Origin: Crocinitomicaceae bacterium
GTDB taxonomy: Bacteria; Bacteroidota; Bacteroidia; Flavobacteriales_D; Crocinitomicaceae
Direction: 5' to 3'
Assembly: GCA_022447585.1 (NCBI GenBank)
Contig: JAKVAR010000006.1
Span: 124,001-188,000 of the forward strand
Length of the DNA stretch: 64,000 bases
Part shown: piece after piece, positions 32,377 to 42,940 of the stretch
Layout: each line of letters begins with the position of its first letter
How positions within the stretch are numbered: position 1 is the stretch's first letter
Position numbers and translations under genes: made by a program
Notes under the pieces: generated by a model
The model's input: the letters and a program-made list of their open reading frames with translations, nothing else
Database searches by the model: none
What the model was told of the DNA's origin: nothing

Positions 32377-32414
32377 GAATGAAACACTGACGTAAAGTCA
32401 ATTCATTAATATTG

Positions 32415-32448
32415 AAACCGGGAAGATTAGTCTTTCCGGTTTTTTTTT
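32415..32448 (+). terminator. Rho-independent terminator
   Basis: aaaccgggaaga-ttag-tctttccggttt plus T tract. Confidence 0.85.
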
Positions 32449-32464
32449 GCCTTACTTTGTTTGA

Positions 32465-32893
32465 ATGGATTATTTGGAGTTCGGGTATTTTGGATTGTTT
32501 GCCGTTTGCTTTCTAGCAGCGACTATCCTCCCGTTCACTTCAGAAGGAATTCTTTTGTTGTTTCTAGCTTCGGGTTTTGACCCAACTACTTCTTTTATTG
32601 TTGCCACCATTGGAAACACACTGGGAGGGTTGACCAACTACCTGTTGGGGATGATAGGTAATCCTAAACGCATTGAATCTCTTTTCAAAAACAAAAAACG
32701 CCATGCCCGTTTTGAGCAGCTCATTGAACAATATGGATATTGGCTTGGACTTATTTCTTGGGTGCCAATAATTGGTGATCCATTGACTGTTTTACTTGGA
32801 TTCTTCCGTGTGAAATTTTGGCCTTTTTTAATATTAATGATACTTGCCAAATTCTTAAGATACTTCCTCATTATTTTTATTTGGAATTCTTAG
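32465..32893 (+). CDS. YqaA-family (SNARE-associated/DedA-like) membrane protein
   Basis: TILPFTSEGILLLFLASGFDP...ATIGNTLGGLTNYLLGMIG...WVPIIGDPLTVLLGFFRVKFWPFL. Confidence 0.88.
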   Translation: MDYLEFGYFGLFAVCFLAATILPFTSEGILLLFLASGFDPTTSFIVATIGNTLGGLTNYLLGMIGNPKRIESLFKNKKRHARFEQLIEQYGYWLGLISWVPIIGDPLTVLLGFFRVKFWPFLILMILAKFLRYFLIIFIWNS

Positions 32894-32951
32894 ATTTCAG
32901 ATTGCCCTCAACTAATTCATTTTACCGATATTTGTCAAAAAATTAAGCTTT

Positions 32952-33956
32952 ATGTCAAAACTTACGACCCTGCATGAATTTATCATGGACAGACAATCTG
33001 AATTCAAATATGCAACGGGTGAACTCTCCAGGTTATTGAGTGATATTGCTGTCGCCTCTAAATTGGTTAGTAAGGATGTGCGTAGAGCTGGGTTAATGGA
33101 AGATATTTTAGGTGCTCATGGCAGTACTAATATCCAAGGGGAAGAGCAACAAAACTTAGATGTTATTGCTGATAACGCATTTATCAATATTTTTAAAGCT
33201 GGTGGTGAAGTTTGTGGAATTGCTTCTGAAGAGAACGATGATTTCATGCCTTTTACTTCTGAATTCTCTAAAAAAGGGAAATACGTTGTTCTTTTCGATC
33301 CTTTAGATGGTTCTTCAAACATTGATGTAAACGTTTCAATCGGAACTATTTTCTCTATTTACAGAAGAAAAAGTGAAATCGGAACAGAAGCTACAATCGA
33401 TGATATGTTACAACCTGGTGATGATCAAATTGCTGCTGGTTATGTGCTCTACGGTTCATCTACTATGCTAGTTTATACGACTGGAAAAGGAGTTAATGGA
33501 TTTACATTAGACCCATCCATTGGTGAGTTTTGCTTATCTCATCCTGACATGAAAATGCCAGAAAAAGGTCGTATTTATGCCATGAACGAAGGAAACGTGA
33601 ACATTTGCGAACCTGGAATTAAACAATACATCGAAACCTATTGCCAACAAACGTTACCTGGTGCTAGTCGTCCATACTCTGGAAGATACATCGGTTCTTT
33701 AGTAGCAGATTTCCATAGAAACCTAATCAAAGGTGGAATTTACATCTACCCAGATACAACTACGGATCCAGAAGGAAAATTACGTTTGTTATACGAATGT
33801 AATCCTTTAGCTTTCATCGCTGAACAAGCTGGTGGATTGGCAACAAACGGTCGTGAGCGTGTATTGAGTATTAAGCCAGAAAGATTGCACCAACGTGTTT
33901 CTTACTTCGTAGGTTCTAAAACGATGATGGAGCAAGCAATGAGCTTCATGAAATAA
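32952..33956 (+). CDS. fbp: Class 1 fructose-1,6-bisphosphatase
   Basis: [75 protein letters not shown]. Confidence 0.97.
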   Translation: MSKLTTLHEFIMDRQSEFKYATGELSRLLSDIAVASKLVSKDVRRAGLMEDILGAHGSTNIQGEEQQNLDVIADNAFINIFKAGGEVCGIASEENDDFMPFTSEFSKKGKYVVLFDPLDGSSNIDVNVSIGTIFSIYRRKSEIGTEATIDDMLQPGDDQIAAGYVLYGSSTMLVYTTGKGVNGFTLDPSIGEFCLSHPDMKMPEKGRIYAMNEGNVNICEPGIKQYIETYCQQTLPGASRPYSGRYIGSLVADFHRNLIKGGIYIYPDTTTDPEGKLRLLYECNPLAFIAEQAGGLATNGRERVLSIKPERLHQRVSYFVGSKTMMEQAMSFMK

Positions 33957-33961
33957 AATCA

Positions 33962-36900
33962 ATGGACGTAAAAGAGTTAAAATCAGTCTTTTCAAAGTCC
34001 GAACAAATTGATTCGACAGCGAACAAGCTGCAAATTATTGGTTCAAAAATTAAATGGTCTGGCCAAGTCGGATCTTCTAAATCTATTTGTGCGTCTTGCG
34101 TTGCTGAACAAGCTCCTGGAAATCATGTTTTTATTCTTGAAGACAAAGAACAGGCCGCTTATTTTTTAAATGACATTGAAGGTTTAAATCCTTCCAACCC
34201 GAACGTACTTTTTTACCCGGCATCTTATCGAGTTCCTTATGAACTGGAAAAGACAGACAACGCAAATGTTGTTGCGCGTGCTGAGGTTCTCGAGAAAATA
34301 AGTAAAGGAAGAAATACATGGGTTGTGACATACCCCAAAGCACTTTTTGAAAAGGTTCCTTCTGAAAAGAACTTAGTTAAGAGTACGCTAAAAGTAGAAG
34401 TCTCGAAAGCCTATTCGATTGATTTTATCAACGAGACACTTCAAGAAGAAGGGTTTGAACGCGTAGATTTTGTTTATGAGCCAGGACAATTTTCCATTCG
34501 TGGTGGAATCGTAGATGTATTCTCATTTTCAAACGACCATCCGTACAGAATTGAATTTTTTGGGGATGAAGTAGAAAGTATTCGAACGTTTGATGCGAGT
34601 ACACAATTGTCAATCAATACCCATAAACACTTCAACATCGTTCCGAATATCCAAGGCGACATGATTCGTCAAGGGAACGTTTCAATCTTTGACTTTGTTG
34701 GAGAAAACGTCACAGTTTGGGTTTCATCAGTAGACCAGATTAAGAGTCAAATTGACAAGGAATATAAGAAAGCCGTTAAAATTTACGATAAGTTAGATAC
34801 CGCAACGGTTCCGACAATTCCAGCTGATTTATTCTTGCACCCTTCGGATTTAGACAAGACATTAGAGGCTTATTCGGTTATTGAGTTTGGATCAGATCAG
34901 TATTTCAAAAATGCCGATGTAATTGACTTCAATTTTACACCACAGCCAAGTTTTAACAAGAACTTTGACATTCTAGCTGAGGATTTAGTGAATCGCAAAA
35001 AAGCAGGTTCAACGAATTTAATTTTCTCGAATCAGCCAAAACAAATAGATCGTTTAGAGCAAATATTTGCTGACATCAATAAAGAAGTAAACTTCCAGCC
35101 AATTCACATTGCTTTGCATGAAGGTTTTATTTCAAAAGACAATAAACTTGTTTGCTATACAGACCATCAAATCTTTGAGCGTTACCATCGCTTTAGATTA
35201 AAAGAAGGGTTTCGTCAGGCAAAACAGGCAATTACACTTAAAGAGCTTTACGATTTACAACGAGGGGATTATGTAACGCATATTGACCATGGAGTCGGTA
35301 AATTCTCTGGATTGGAAACAATTGATGTGAATGGAAAACCGCAAGAGGCTATTCGTTTACTTTATCGCGACAATGATGTTTTATACGTAGGTATTCACTC
35401 TCTGCACCGTATCTCTAAGTTTACAAGTAAAGATGGTGTTGCTCCAAAAATGAACAAGCTTGGTACTCAGACTTGGGCCAACCTTAAGAAAAAGACTAAA
35501 AATAAGATTAAGGAACTTGCTTTCGATCTTATCAAATTATACGCTAAACGTAAATCTCAACCTGGATTTGCTTATAGCGAAGATTCTTATTTACAGAATG
35601 AACTAGAAGCTTCATTTATGTATGAGGATACTCCGGATCAATTGAAAGCAACAATTGCCGTTAAGGAAGACATGGAGTCGAAAACTCCAATGGATCGATT
35701 GGTATGTGGTGATGTTGGATTCGGTAAAACTGAAATTGCGATTCGTGCAGCATTTAAAGCGGTTGCCGATAATAAGCAAGTTGCGATGTTGGTTCCAACT
35801 ACGATTCTTTCACTTCAACACTACAGAAGTTTCAAAGAACGATTGAAAGATTTCCCTTGCACTGTGGATTACATCAATCGTTTTAAAACAGCAAAGCAAG
35901 TAACCGAGACTTTAAAGAAACTTGCCGCTGGAGAAATAGACATCTTAATTGGTACGCATGCGATTGTAGCAAATCGGGTAAAGTTCAATGACCTTGGACT
36001 AATGATTATTGATGAGGAGCAAAAATTTGGTGTTTCGGTCAAAGATAAATTAAAGACCCTAAGAGCAACGGTGGACACATTAACGCTTACGGCAACTCCT
36101 ATTCCAAGAACACTCCAGTTTTCATTGATGGGTGCAAGAGATTTAAGTATCATCAATACACCCCCACCAAATAGACAACCTGTTTTAACGGAAGTTGTAA
36201 CCTTTGATGAAGAAATGATTCGAGATGCCGTTTCGTATGAAGTAAGTCGTGGTGGACAAGTATTTTTCGTTCACAACAGACTTCAAAACATCATGGAAAT
36301 TTCGGGAATGCTACAACGTTTGTGTCCTGGAATTCGCGTTGGAATTGGTCATGGTCAAATGGACGGGAAAGAGCTAGAGAAAATCATGATGGGATTCATT
36401 AATCATGAGTACGATGTACTTCTAGCTACAACAATTATTGAATCTGGAATTGATATTTCAAACGCAAATACGATTATCATTAATCAAGCTAACAATTTTG
36501 GAATTAGCGATTTACACCAGCTAAGAGGTCGTGTTGGTAGATCCAATAAGAAAGGATTCTGTTACCTCATTGCACCTTCACAAAGCACAATGACTTCGGA
36601 AGCGAGAAAGCGATTAGACGCCTTGGTTCAATTTTCAGATTTAGGGTCTGGCTTCAATATCGCCATGAAGGATTTAGATATTCGTGGAGCTGGAAACATG
36701 CTTGGTGGAGAACAAAGCGGGTTCATTGCAGATATCGGATTTGAAATGTATCAGAAAATTCTGAACGAAGCAATTGATGAACTTCGTGAAGGTGAATTCA
36801 AAGAATTATTTGAAGATCGAAACAGTGATAACCTTACTTCATTCGTGAAGGATTGTATCCTTGAAACAGATTTAGAAGTTCGTATTCCAGATGATTACGT

Positions 36901-37303
36901 GAATAGTGTTGCTGAACGATTGAGTCTATATCAACAAATGGATAACGTTAAAAACGAAGAAGAACTTACTGTTTTCGTTCAGCAATTGGAAGATCGATTT
37001 GGTCCTATTCCTAAACCAGTTGAAGAATTAATTCTTTCTTTCAAGTTGCGTTGGTTAGCTCAAGAAATTGGAGTTGAAAAATTGGTGCTGAAATCGAATA
37101 AAATGATTGGTTACTTCATTGCGAACCCGCAATCTAAATATTACGAGTCACCGGTTTTCACAAAAGTCTTAGACTTCATGCAAAAGCATCCAATGGAAGT
37201 TAAGTTGAGCGAGAAGAACGATCGTTTAAGAATCATCTATTCTGACGTACTTTCCTTAACCGATGCCTTCAGCAGGTTAGATCGTGTGTTAAAACCAAGT
37301 TAA
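33962..37303 (+). CDS. mfd: Transcription-repair coupling factor
   Basis: CarD-like RGDYVTHIDHGVGKFSGLE, VCGDVGFGKTEIAIRAAFKA, IDEEQKFGV, ATPIPRTLQFSLMGARDLS, RGRVGRSNKKGFCYL. Confidence 0.97.
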   Translation: MDVKELKSVFSKSEQIDSTANKLQIIGSKIKWSGQVGSSKSICASCVAEQAPGNHVFILEDKEQAAYFLNDIEGLNPSNPNVLFYPASYRVPYELEKTDNANVVARAEVLEKISKGRNTWVVTYPKALFEKVPSEKNLVKSTLKVEVSKAYSIDFINETLQEEGFERVDFVYEPGQFSIRGGIVDVFSFSNDHPYRIEFFGDEVESIRTFDASTQLSINTHKHFNIVPNIQGDMIRQGNVSIFDFVGENVTVWVSSVDQIKSQIDKEYKKAVKIYDKLDTATVPTIPADLFLHPSDLDKTLEAYSVIEFGSDQYFKNADVIDFNFTPQPSFNKNFDILAEDLVNRKKAGSTNLIFSNQPKQIDRLEQIFADINKEVNFQPIHIALHEGFISKDNKLVCYTDHQIFERYHRFRLKEGFRQAKQAITLKELYDLQRGDYVTHIDHGVGKFSGLETIDVNGKPQEAIRLLYRDNDVLYVGIHSLHRISKFTSKDGVAPKMNKLGTQTWANLKKKTKNKIKELAFDLIKLYAKRKSQPGFAYSEDSYLQNELEASFMYEDTPDQLKATIAVKEDMESKTPMDRLVCGDVGFGKTEIAIRAAFKAVADNKQVAMLVPTTILSLQHYRSFKERLKDFPCTVDYINRFKTAKQVTETLKKLAAGEIDILIGTHAIVANRVKFNDLGLMIIDEEQKFGVSVKDKLKTLRATVDTLTLTATPIPRTLQFSLMGARDLSIINTPPPNRQPVLTEVVTFDEEMIRDAVSYEVSRGGQVFFVHNRLQNIMEISGMLQRLCPGIRVGIGHGQMDGKELEKIMMGFINHEYDVLLATTIIESGIDISNANTIIINQANNFGISDLHQLRGRVGRSNKKGFCYLIAPSQSTMTSEARKRLDALVQFSDLGSGFNIAMKDLDIRGAGNMLGGEQSGFIADIGFEMYQKILNEAIDELREGEFKELFEDRNSDNLTSFVKDCILETDLEVRIPDDYVNSVAERLSLYQQMDNVKNEEELTVFVQQLEDRFGPIPKPVEELILSFKLRWLAQEIGVEKLVLKSNKMIGYFIANPQSKYYESPVFTKVLDFMQKHPMEVKLSEKNDRLRIIYSDVLSLTDAFSRLDRVLKPS

Positions 37304-37479
37304 CTTTCTTCAATACTTTTTCCAGCAGATGAAAAAGAGAGAAGGTAAAACATTCGATTAGCAAGCGATAGTGCAGCGGCTAAAAATCTTGCGCTGCGAA
37401 TCTCATGATGCCTTCCACTTCTGAAAATTGACCTCTGCAATGATCGCTTCGCGCTTTTTTGATGTTCCCAATTTTTCAT
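37300..37479 (-). other. Compositionally distinct intergenic block with a 59-aa ORF; candidate dispersed repeat
   Basis: Reverse-strand MKNWEHQKSAKRSLQRSIFRSGRHHEIRSARFLAAALSLANRMFYLLSFSSAGKSIEES*; GC-richer than neighbours, contains gcagcg...cgctgc hairpin. Confidence 0.35.
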
Positions 37480-37596
37480 CTCGTTACAGTTTCACTCGGT
37501 TCAATGCGCAGTCAATTCATGAAAAATCCATTCGTTTGATATAGTAATCGATAATTGAATAGAAAATGAAGGCTAGCAACAGTCTACTTTTTCTGT

Positions 37597-37604
37597 TAAT
37601 TTTG
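37597..37604 (+). promoter_or_regulatory. -7 box (TAATTTTG) 4 nt before the glycosyltransferase ATG
   Basis: Exact TAnnTTTG; ATG at 37609. Confidence 0.45.
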
Positions 37605-37608
37605 AAAG

Positions 37609-38730
37609 ATGTCAAAAACGCCAAGGGCAATTATTTCTGTAACCAATGACTTGTACACCGATAATCGTGTACACAAAGTATGTCTATTCTTGTTAGATCA
37701 AGGCTATGATGTTTTGTTAGTTGGTAGAAAACGAAAATCGAGCGTAGAATTAGATCCAAGACCTTACCAAACCAAACGTATTAAGTTGAGATTTGAAACG
37801 GGAGCAAAATTTTATGCCTTCTTTAATTTAAGATTGTTCTTCTTCCTTTTATTCAAGAAAGCAGATATTTTAGTGGCTAATGATCTGGACACATTGTTGG
37901 CAAATTTTCTGGCGAAGAAGTTCAAATCAAAATGTCAATTGGCTTATGATTCTCACGAATATTTTACGGAAGTTCCAGAGCTCACAAGTCGACCAAAAAT
38001 TCAAACTATTTGGTTAAAAATTGAGCAATTCATCTTTCCAAAATTGAAAGATATTTACACCGTTAATAATTCAATTGCGAAAATATATTCAGATAAATAC
38101 AACAAGCAAATTAAGGTTGTTCGCAACATTTCAAAACTGTGGAAACCTTCATCCATTCAATCCAAAACCGAACTTGGGATTCCAGAAAACAAGAATTTAA
38201 TTATACTTCAAGGAGCTGGAATTAATGTTGATCGCGGCGCTGAAGAAGCAGTGGATGCCATGCAAAATGTTGATGGTGTTTTAATGATTGTTGGAGACGG
38301 AGATGTTGTTTCTGAGCTTAAAATTCGTGTAAAAGAGCTGAATATTGCGGAAAAAGTGATTTTTTATGGTAAAAAGCCATACAACGTGATGATGAATTAC
38401 ACGTATCATGCTGACATTGGACTAACGTTAGACAAGCCCTCCAACTTGAATTACCAGTTATCACTTCCGAATAAGGTTTTTGATTATATGCACACAGAAA
38501 CAGCTATAGTTGCCACTGAAATAAAAGAAGTCGCAGCGGTTGTTCGCCGACATAAAATTGGTCGTGTTTTAGAAGAGTTCACTCCGGAAGGATTAGCCAA
38601 AACGATTAATGATATTTTTAGCAATCAAGAAGAATTGAACCAATATAAATCAAACTGTAAGGCAGCCGCTCAACTGGAAAATTGGGAGACAGAAACGGAG
38701 GTTTTAAAATCAATTTATCCGCATGTCTAA
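37609..38730 (+). CDS. Glycosyltransferase (GT4-like)
   Basis: VANDLDTLLANFLAKK, AYDSHEYFTEVPEL, LIILQGAGINVDRGAEEAV, GDGDVVSELK, LPNKVFDYMHTETAIVAT. Confidence 0.9.
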   Translation: MSKTPRAIISVTNDLYTDNRVHKVCLFLLDQGYDVLLVGRKRKSSVELDPRPYQTKRIKLRFETGAKFYAFFNLRLFFFLLFKKADILVANDLDTLLANFLAKKFKSKCQLAYDSHEYFTEVPELTSRPKIQTIWLKIEQFIFPKLKDIYTVNNSIAKIYSDKYNKQIKVVRNISKLWKPSSIQSKTELGIPENKNLIILQGAGINVDRGAEEAVDAMQNVDGVLMIVGDGDVVSELKIRVKELNIAEKVIFYGKKPYNVMMNYTYHADIGLTLDKPSNLNYQLSLPNKVFDYMHTETAIVATEIKEVAAVVRRHKIGRVLEEFTPEGLAKTINDIFSNQEELNQYKSNCKAAAQLENWETETEVLKSIYPHV

Positions 38731-39844
38731 ATCAATTCACATCGTTGCATTAGACATTCCTTATCCATTGGATTATGGTGGAGCAATTGATATGTTTTAT
38801 CGTATTAAAGCATTACATGAATTGGGGTATAAAATCACTCTTCATTGTTTTGAATATGGCCGAGGAAAGCAATCCGAATTAGAAAAATATTCAGACAACA
38901 TTATCTATTACCCGAGAAAGAAAAGCGTGTTAGATTGGCTGAGCAAAACACCTTTCATCGTTAAATCAAGATCGTCAGAAACACTCCTTGCGAATTTATT
39001 GAAAGACAATTCTCCTATTCTTTTTGAAGGAATTCATTGTACCGCACATTTGAATAATCCAAAACTTAAGGATAGCATAAAATTCGTTCGTTGTCATAAT
39101 ATCGAACACGATTATTACAACTCATTAGCAAAAAGAGCCAAAGGATTAAAAAGACTATTCTATTCTTCTGAAGCGAAAAAATTACGGGCATATGAATCAA
39201 AATTGTCTGAAGCAACAGCATTATTAGCCATTCAAAAGAAAGACTTAGATCACTTCAAAGGAATCAATCCAAATACGGTTTTACTTCCTGCATCTCTTCC
39301 TGAATTAGAAATTAAAAACAATATTCAAACTGAAGATTTTGGACTATTCCATGGCAACTTATCTGTCTCAGAAAATGATGCAGCCGCAACTTGGATCGTC
39401 GAAAATGTGATTTCAAAAATTGCTGACTTCGACTTTAGAATTGCAGGTAAAAATCCATCTGATACTTTAATCGAATTGTGTGAAAAACACAAGGTTAAAT
39501 TAATTACAAGCCCTTCTCATGAAGAGATGAGTCATTTAATCTCCACAGCAAAGGTTCACGTTCAATACACAGATCAACCCACAGGGTTAAAACTAAAATT
39601 GCTCAATGCGTTGTTATCAAACGGTGCTGTTATTGCAAATTCAGTTATGGTTTATGGATCAGGTTTAGATGAACACTGCACAATTACAGATTCTCCTAAA
39701 GCATTTATTGATGCCATTGCTGTAGCTCGAAAATCAGAACAAACAAAAGCAATTCAAAAGAGAAGAAATGCTATTCTAGCACAATTCAATACCTTAAATA
39801 ACTGTAAAGTAATTGAAGAATTAATCCAAAAGGAAGTTACTTAA
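38723..39844 (+). CDS. Glycosyltransferase family protein
   Basis: DIPYPLDYGGAIDMFYRIKALHELGYKITLHCFEYG, HGNLSVSENDAAATWI, GLKLKLLNALLSNGAVIAN; overlaps preceding GT by 8 nt. Confidence 0.85.
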   Translation: MSKSIHIVALDIPYPLDYGGAIDMFYRIKALHELGYKITLHCFEYGRGKQSELEKYSDNIIYYPRKKSVLDWLSKTPFIVKSRSSETLLANLLKDNSPILFEGIHCTAHLNNPKLKDSIKFVRCHNIEHDYYNSLAKRAKGLKRLFYSSEAKKLRAYESKLSEATALLAIQKKDLDHFKGINPNTVLLPASLPELEIKNNIQTEDFGLFHGNLSVSENDAAATWIVENVISKIADFDFRIAGKNPSDTLIELCEKHKVKLITSPSHEEMSHLISTAKVHVQYTDQPTGLKLKLLNALLSNGAVIANSVMVYGSGLDEHCTITDSPKAFIDAIAVARKSEQTKAIQKRRNAILAQFNTLNNCKVIEELIQKEVT

Positions 39845-41426
39845 TTACCGAAATACTTCTCCTTACTTGAATGTTATCTTGACTCAAAAACAAATTGTAT
39901 AATCCATGCGATAATTCATTGATGTTCAATTCAACTTGAGCATTCGCTGCGGAAACAATTTCACTTAACACAAGCTCACCAAGGTTGTTGTAAACTGAAA
40001 TTGACACATCAGAATTACTTGAAGGTAAACCTGCAATAAATACGACTTCGCCAGCCGGAACCGGGTATATCAAAAGATTTTCTTCATTGAACTCACCCAA
40101 TCCATTCGAAGCACTTAAGATATCATTGGCAATACAAAAATCAGGAATTCCATATCCTTTAAATTCATCTGGATTATTGAACTGACTAGAAGACGCACGA
40201 ATAGCATCCATAACCTCCTGAACTGTTCTGTTTGGGTTTGCTTGAATCAAACATGCTGTAGCACCAGCCAATACAGGAGAGGAAAAAGATGTACCGTTAC
40301 TTTGTCCCAACTGACCCGATTGACCAATTAACCAAGTATCTCGACCTCTAGCAACCACATCAGGCTTTACTCTTCCATCAGCAGCAGGACCTAATGATGA
40401 AAAACCAGCTAAATCTCCAACTTCATTTACCGCACCTACACAAAACGAACCGATGGCATCGCACGGAGTAGATATGTTACTTGGCCCCGAGTTTCCCGCA
40501 GAATTCGCTACGAAAATACCTTTAGTTGCAGCAATATTTACACCAACCGCAGATATTGTCGATAATCCATCCAAATCTGAGTACAAATGCGTTTCTAATG
40601 AATCATCATATTCAAAATAACCTAAGGAAATATTAACCACATCGATTCCAACTGAATCAGCTCGCTCAAGCGCAGTTACAAGATAAAACTCTTCTATTTC
40701 AGTTTCAGACCCCACATCTTCAGAAAGATATAAAGCTAAGTCAACATCTACTCCAGTTCCCCCATACTCTGCGGGAGCAAGCTTCTCTCCGGCTATGCAA
40801 GAACTAACAGCAGTTCCATGCCCGCTAAAACCATAAACCGTTGCATTATTATCAACAAAGTTATATTCATCTAATAATCTATTCTCTATGTAAACAGAAT
40901 CGAAGTAAGCTATCGTATCCATGTTCCGAAAACCAGCATCAATTACTCCAACATAAATTCCAGCGCCAGTAAAGCCTAAATCATGCAAGCAATCTAAATT
41001 TAGCTGCTCTACCTGATCAATGGCCATACCATAATTGAGTGATTTTGTTTCATTCGCGAATTTATCAGTAGACGATTTTGAATGTTTAACAACTTGAATG
41101 CGTTCAATGAAATCGTATTTAGCCATCAATTGATCAACAGAAGAAAACGTAATCAATGCAACAGCGTTTAACCATCTTGATACATTCTTCAATTCACCCT
41201 CTGAACTCAACAAGGATAGGATTTCTTTATTCACTGGAGCATCTAATTCATCAAACCCAATACCCTGTCGCTCTCTTCTAGCAATAGACCTTGGAGATAC
41301 AAATTGTGAATAATCTATTGTTTGAACTTGTTTTGATCCTTCTTTTAAGAACACAATTTTAGTGTCTTGTGCTGAAGAAATAAAAGCTACGCTTATTGTA
41401 AAGAGGACTATAGAGAGAATTTTCAT
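39837..41426 (-). CDS. S8 (subtilisin-like) serine peptidase with T9SS type A sorting domain
   Basis: VGVIDAGF (Asp), GHGTAVSSCIAGE (His), NGTSFSSPVLAG (Ser); C-terminus LIYPVPAGEVVFIAGLPSS...RRSISVIK. Confidence 0.94.
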   Translation of the reverse strand: MKILSIVLFTISVAFISSAQDTKIVFLKEGSKQVQTIDYSQFVSPRSIARRERQGIGFDELDAPVNKEILSLLSSEGELKNVSRWLNAVALITFSSVDQLMAKYDFIERIQVVKHSKSSTDKFANETKSLNYGMAIDQVEQLNLDCLHDLGFTGAGIYVGVIDAGFRNMDTIAYFDSVYIENRLLDEYNFVDNNATVYGFSGHGTAVSSCIAGEKLAPAEYGGTGVDVDLALYLSEDVGSETEIEEFYLVTALERADSVGIDVVNISLGYFEYDDSLETHLYSDLDGLSTISAVGVNIAATKGIFVANSAGNSGPSNISTPCDAIGSFCVGAVNEVGDLAGFSSLGPAADGRVKPDVVARGRDTWLIGQSGQLGQSNGTSFSSPVLAGATACLIQANPNRTVQEVMDAIRASSSQFNNPDEFKGYGIPDFCIANDILSASNGLGEFNEENLLIYPVPAGEVVFIAGLPSSNSDVSISVYNNLGELVLSEIVSAANAQVELNINELSHGLYNLFLSQDNIQVRRSISVIK

Positions 41427-41499
41427 GCATACAATGTACGCTTTTAGAGCGGTTTAAAAGCATACGTTGACTAAAAAGGGCTAATGGTTTAGTTTACTG

Positions 41500-42762
41500 C
41501 TAATTCTCTTTATCGTCAATTTTGTTTTCAATGAACGCCGATGGAATCAAGTCTGGAATGATTTTTAGGACAACAGGCAGTAATAATGCTCCTCCAGGCA
41601 AGATGAATATCGCTAGCGCTGGTATCGATTTAGCGATGTCCTTAAATTGTGATTTGATCAAGTCTTTTTCTTCTGAAGTTAACTCTTCAGAAGTTGATTT
41701 TTTAACCAATTGAACAAGCTCTTTACTTTGTTTCAATTCAACTGACAGCTTTTCCTTATTTCGAAGTATAATTTTCGACCAACGTTTGTAAAGACTAGAA
41801 TACACTTTTTTATAGGAAGGCGAGTCTTGAAAGAAGACAACTTCATCTTGCGTCTTCAAAAGAAAGTTCTCAATCAAACTTAAATTTTCCTCAAGTTCAT
41901 GTTCAGGTATTTCAAGATGATGGACCAATTCTTCTAAGAAGTTCATTTCAGAATCTGCTAATTCTTCGTCGGAAAAAACAGTCAAAATAGCAACGTCGAG
42001 TATGAACCTTTTTAAGAGCCAATGATCTTTCACGAATGTCGAAAAATCGGCTAGTTGGGCACCACTCTTAAATCTTGATTTAATCTCAGCACGATCATCG
42101 TCGTTGAGGTTCGCCGAAGCCAAAAACACATTAAACAAATCCTTTTCTTCTTCTTCAAGAAAACCATCAGAATATGCAGCCAACGTAATCGCAGTAAGCA
42201 CATTTTTCGCGTATAAACTATAGCCCTTAAGTGCTTGATCTTTCTGCTTATGAATAAAATCATCAAATAAAACAATATCGAGGTAAGCAAAAGAATTACT
42301 TAAGGAATTGACCCACCATTTGTTTTCAAGATAATTCACTTTAATATCAACACGTTTCGCTAAAATGCTTTCAATTTGCTCCTCTCTTGTTTCTTTTAAG
42401 AAAAACTTAAACACCTTACGAATTGAACTGGCATTGTGCTCAGTATAAAATGCATGTAAATATGCGATGAACTCTTCTTTGTCCAGTAGCTTATCCTTAT
42501 GAGTTTGCATGAAAACAAAAAGATGCGACTCAAATAACAAGAGTTTTAACTTCTCTTCATTTGTCCAGTCTGAATCGTCTAGATTTTTCCCAAAAATAAG
42601 TTCGTTCGCAAACCCGAAAACAATACCACTTTGAGACAACTTTAAATGAATAAAGTGAAGTTTACGCAAACCATCAGGGCGATTCACAAGCAATGAAATT
42701 TCATTATTGCCAACTAAATCAAAATATTTATTTATCCAACCTTTTGAACCTGGTGATAACAT
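41500..42762 (-). CDS. LETM1-like domain protein with TerB-like segments
   Basis: C-terminal SEEKDLIKSQFKDIAKSIPALAIFILPGGALLLPVVLKIIPDLIPSAF (LETM1-like); central ITLAAYSDGFLEEEEKDLFNVFLASANLNDDDRAEI (TerB-like). Confidence 0.75.
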   Translation of the reverse strand: MLSPGSKGWINKYFDLVGNNEISLLVNRPDGLRKLHFIHLKLSQSGIVFGFANELIFGKNLDDSDWTNEEKLKLLLFESHLFVFMQTHKDKLLDKEEFIAYLHAFYTEHNASSIRKVFKFFLKETREEQIESILAKRVDIKVNYLENKWWVNSLSNSFAYLDIVLFDDFIHKQKDQALKGYSLYAKNVLTAITLAAYSDGFLEEEEKDLFNVFLASANLNDDDRAEIKSRFKSGAQLADFSTFVKDHWLLKRFILDVAILTVFSDEELADSEMNFLEELVHHLEIPEHELEENLSLIENFLLKTQDEVVFFQDSPSYKKVYSSLYKRWSKIILRNKEKLSVELKQSKELVQLVKKSTSEELTSEEKDLIKSQFKDIAKSIPALAIFILPGGALLLPVVLKIIPDLIPSAFIENKIDDKEN

Positions 42763-42765
42763 AAT

Positions 42766-42940
42766 TTACATATATCTATAAGTGTAACGGAAGGAAACTT
42801 CAACCATCCAACCAAATTTTACATCCGGATAAACCCTAAGTGCTAATCCTAATATCAATCACTAAGTTAATAGGAACTTCCTAGAATGTATAATCTAGAT
42901 CCATCGTTCCGGCTATTCCATCTGAAAATAATGAGTTTAC
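42766..42940 (-). pseudogene. Remnant C-terminus of an outer-membrane beta-barrel protein
   Basis: Reverse strand: NSLFSDGIAGTMDLDYTF* then shifted frame ILGLALRVYPDVKFGWMVEVSFRYTYRYM*; alternating strands with aromatic C-terminus. Confidence 0.5.
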
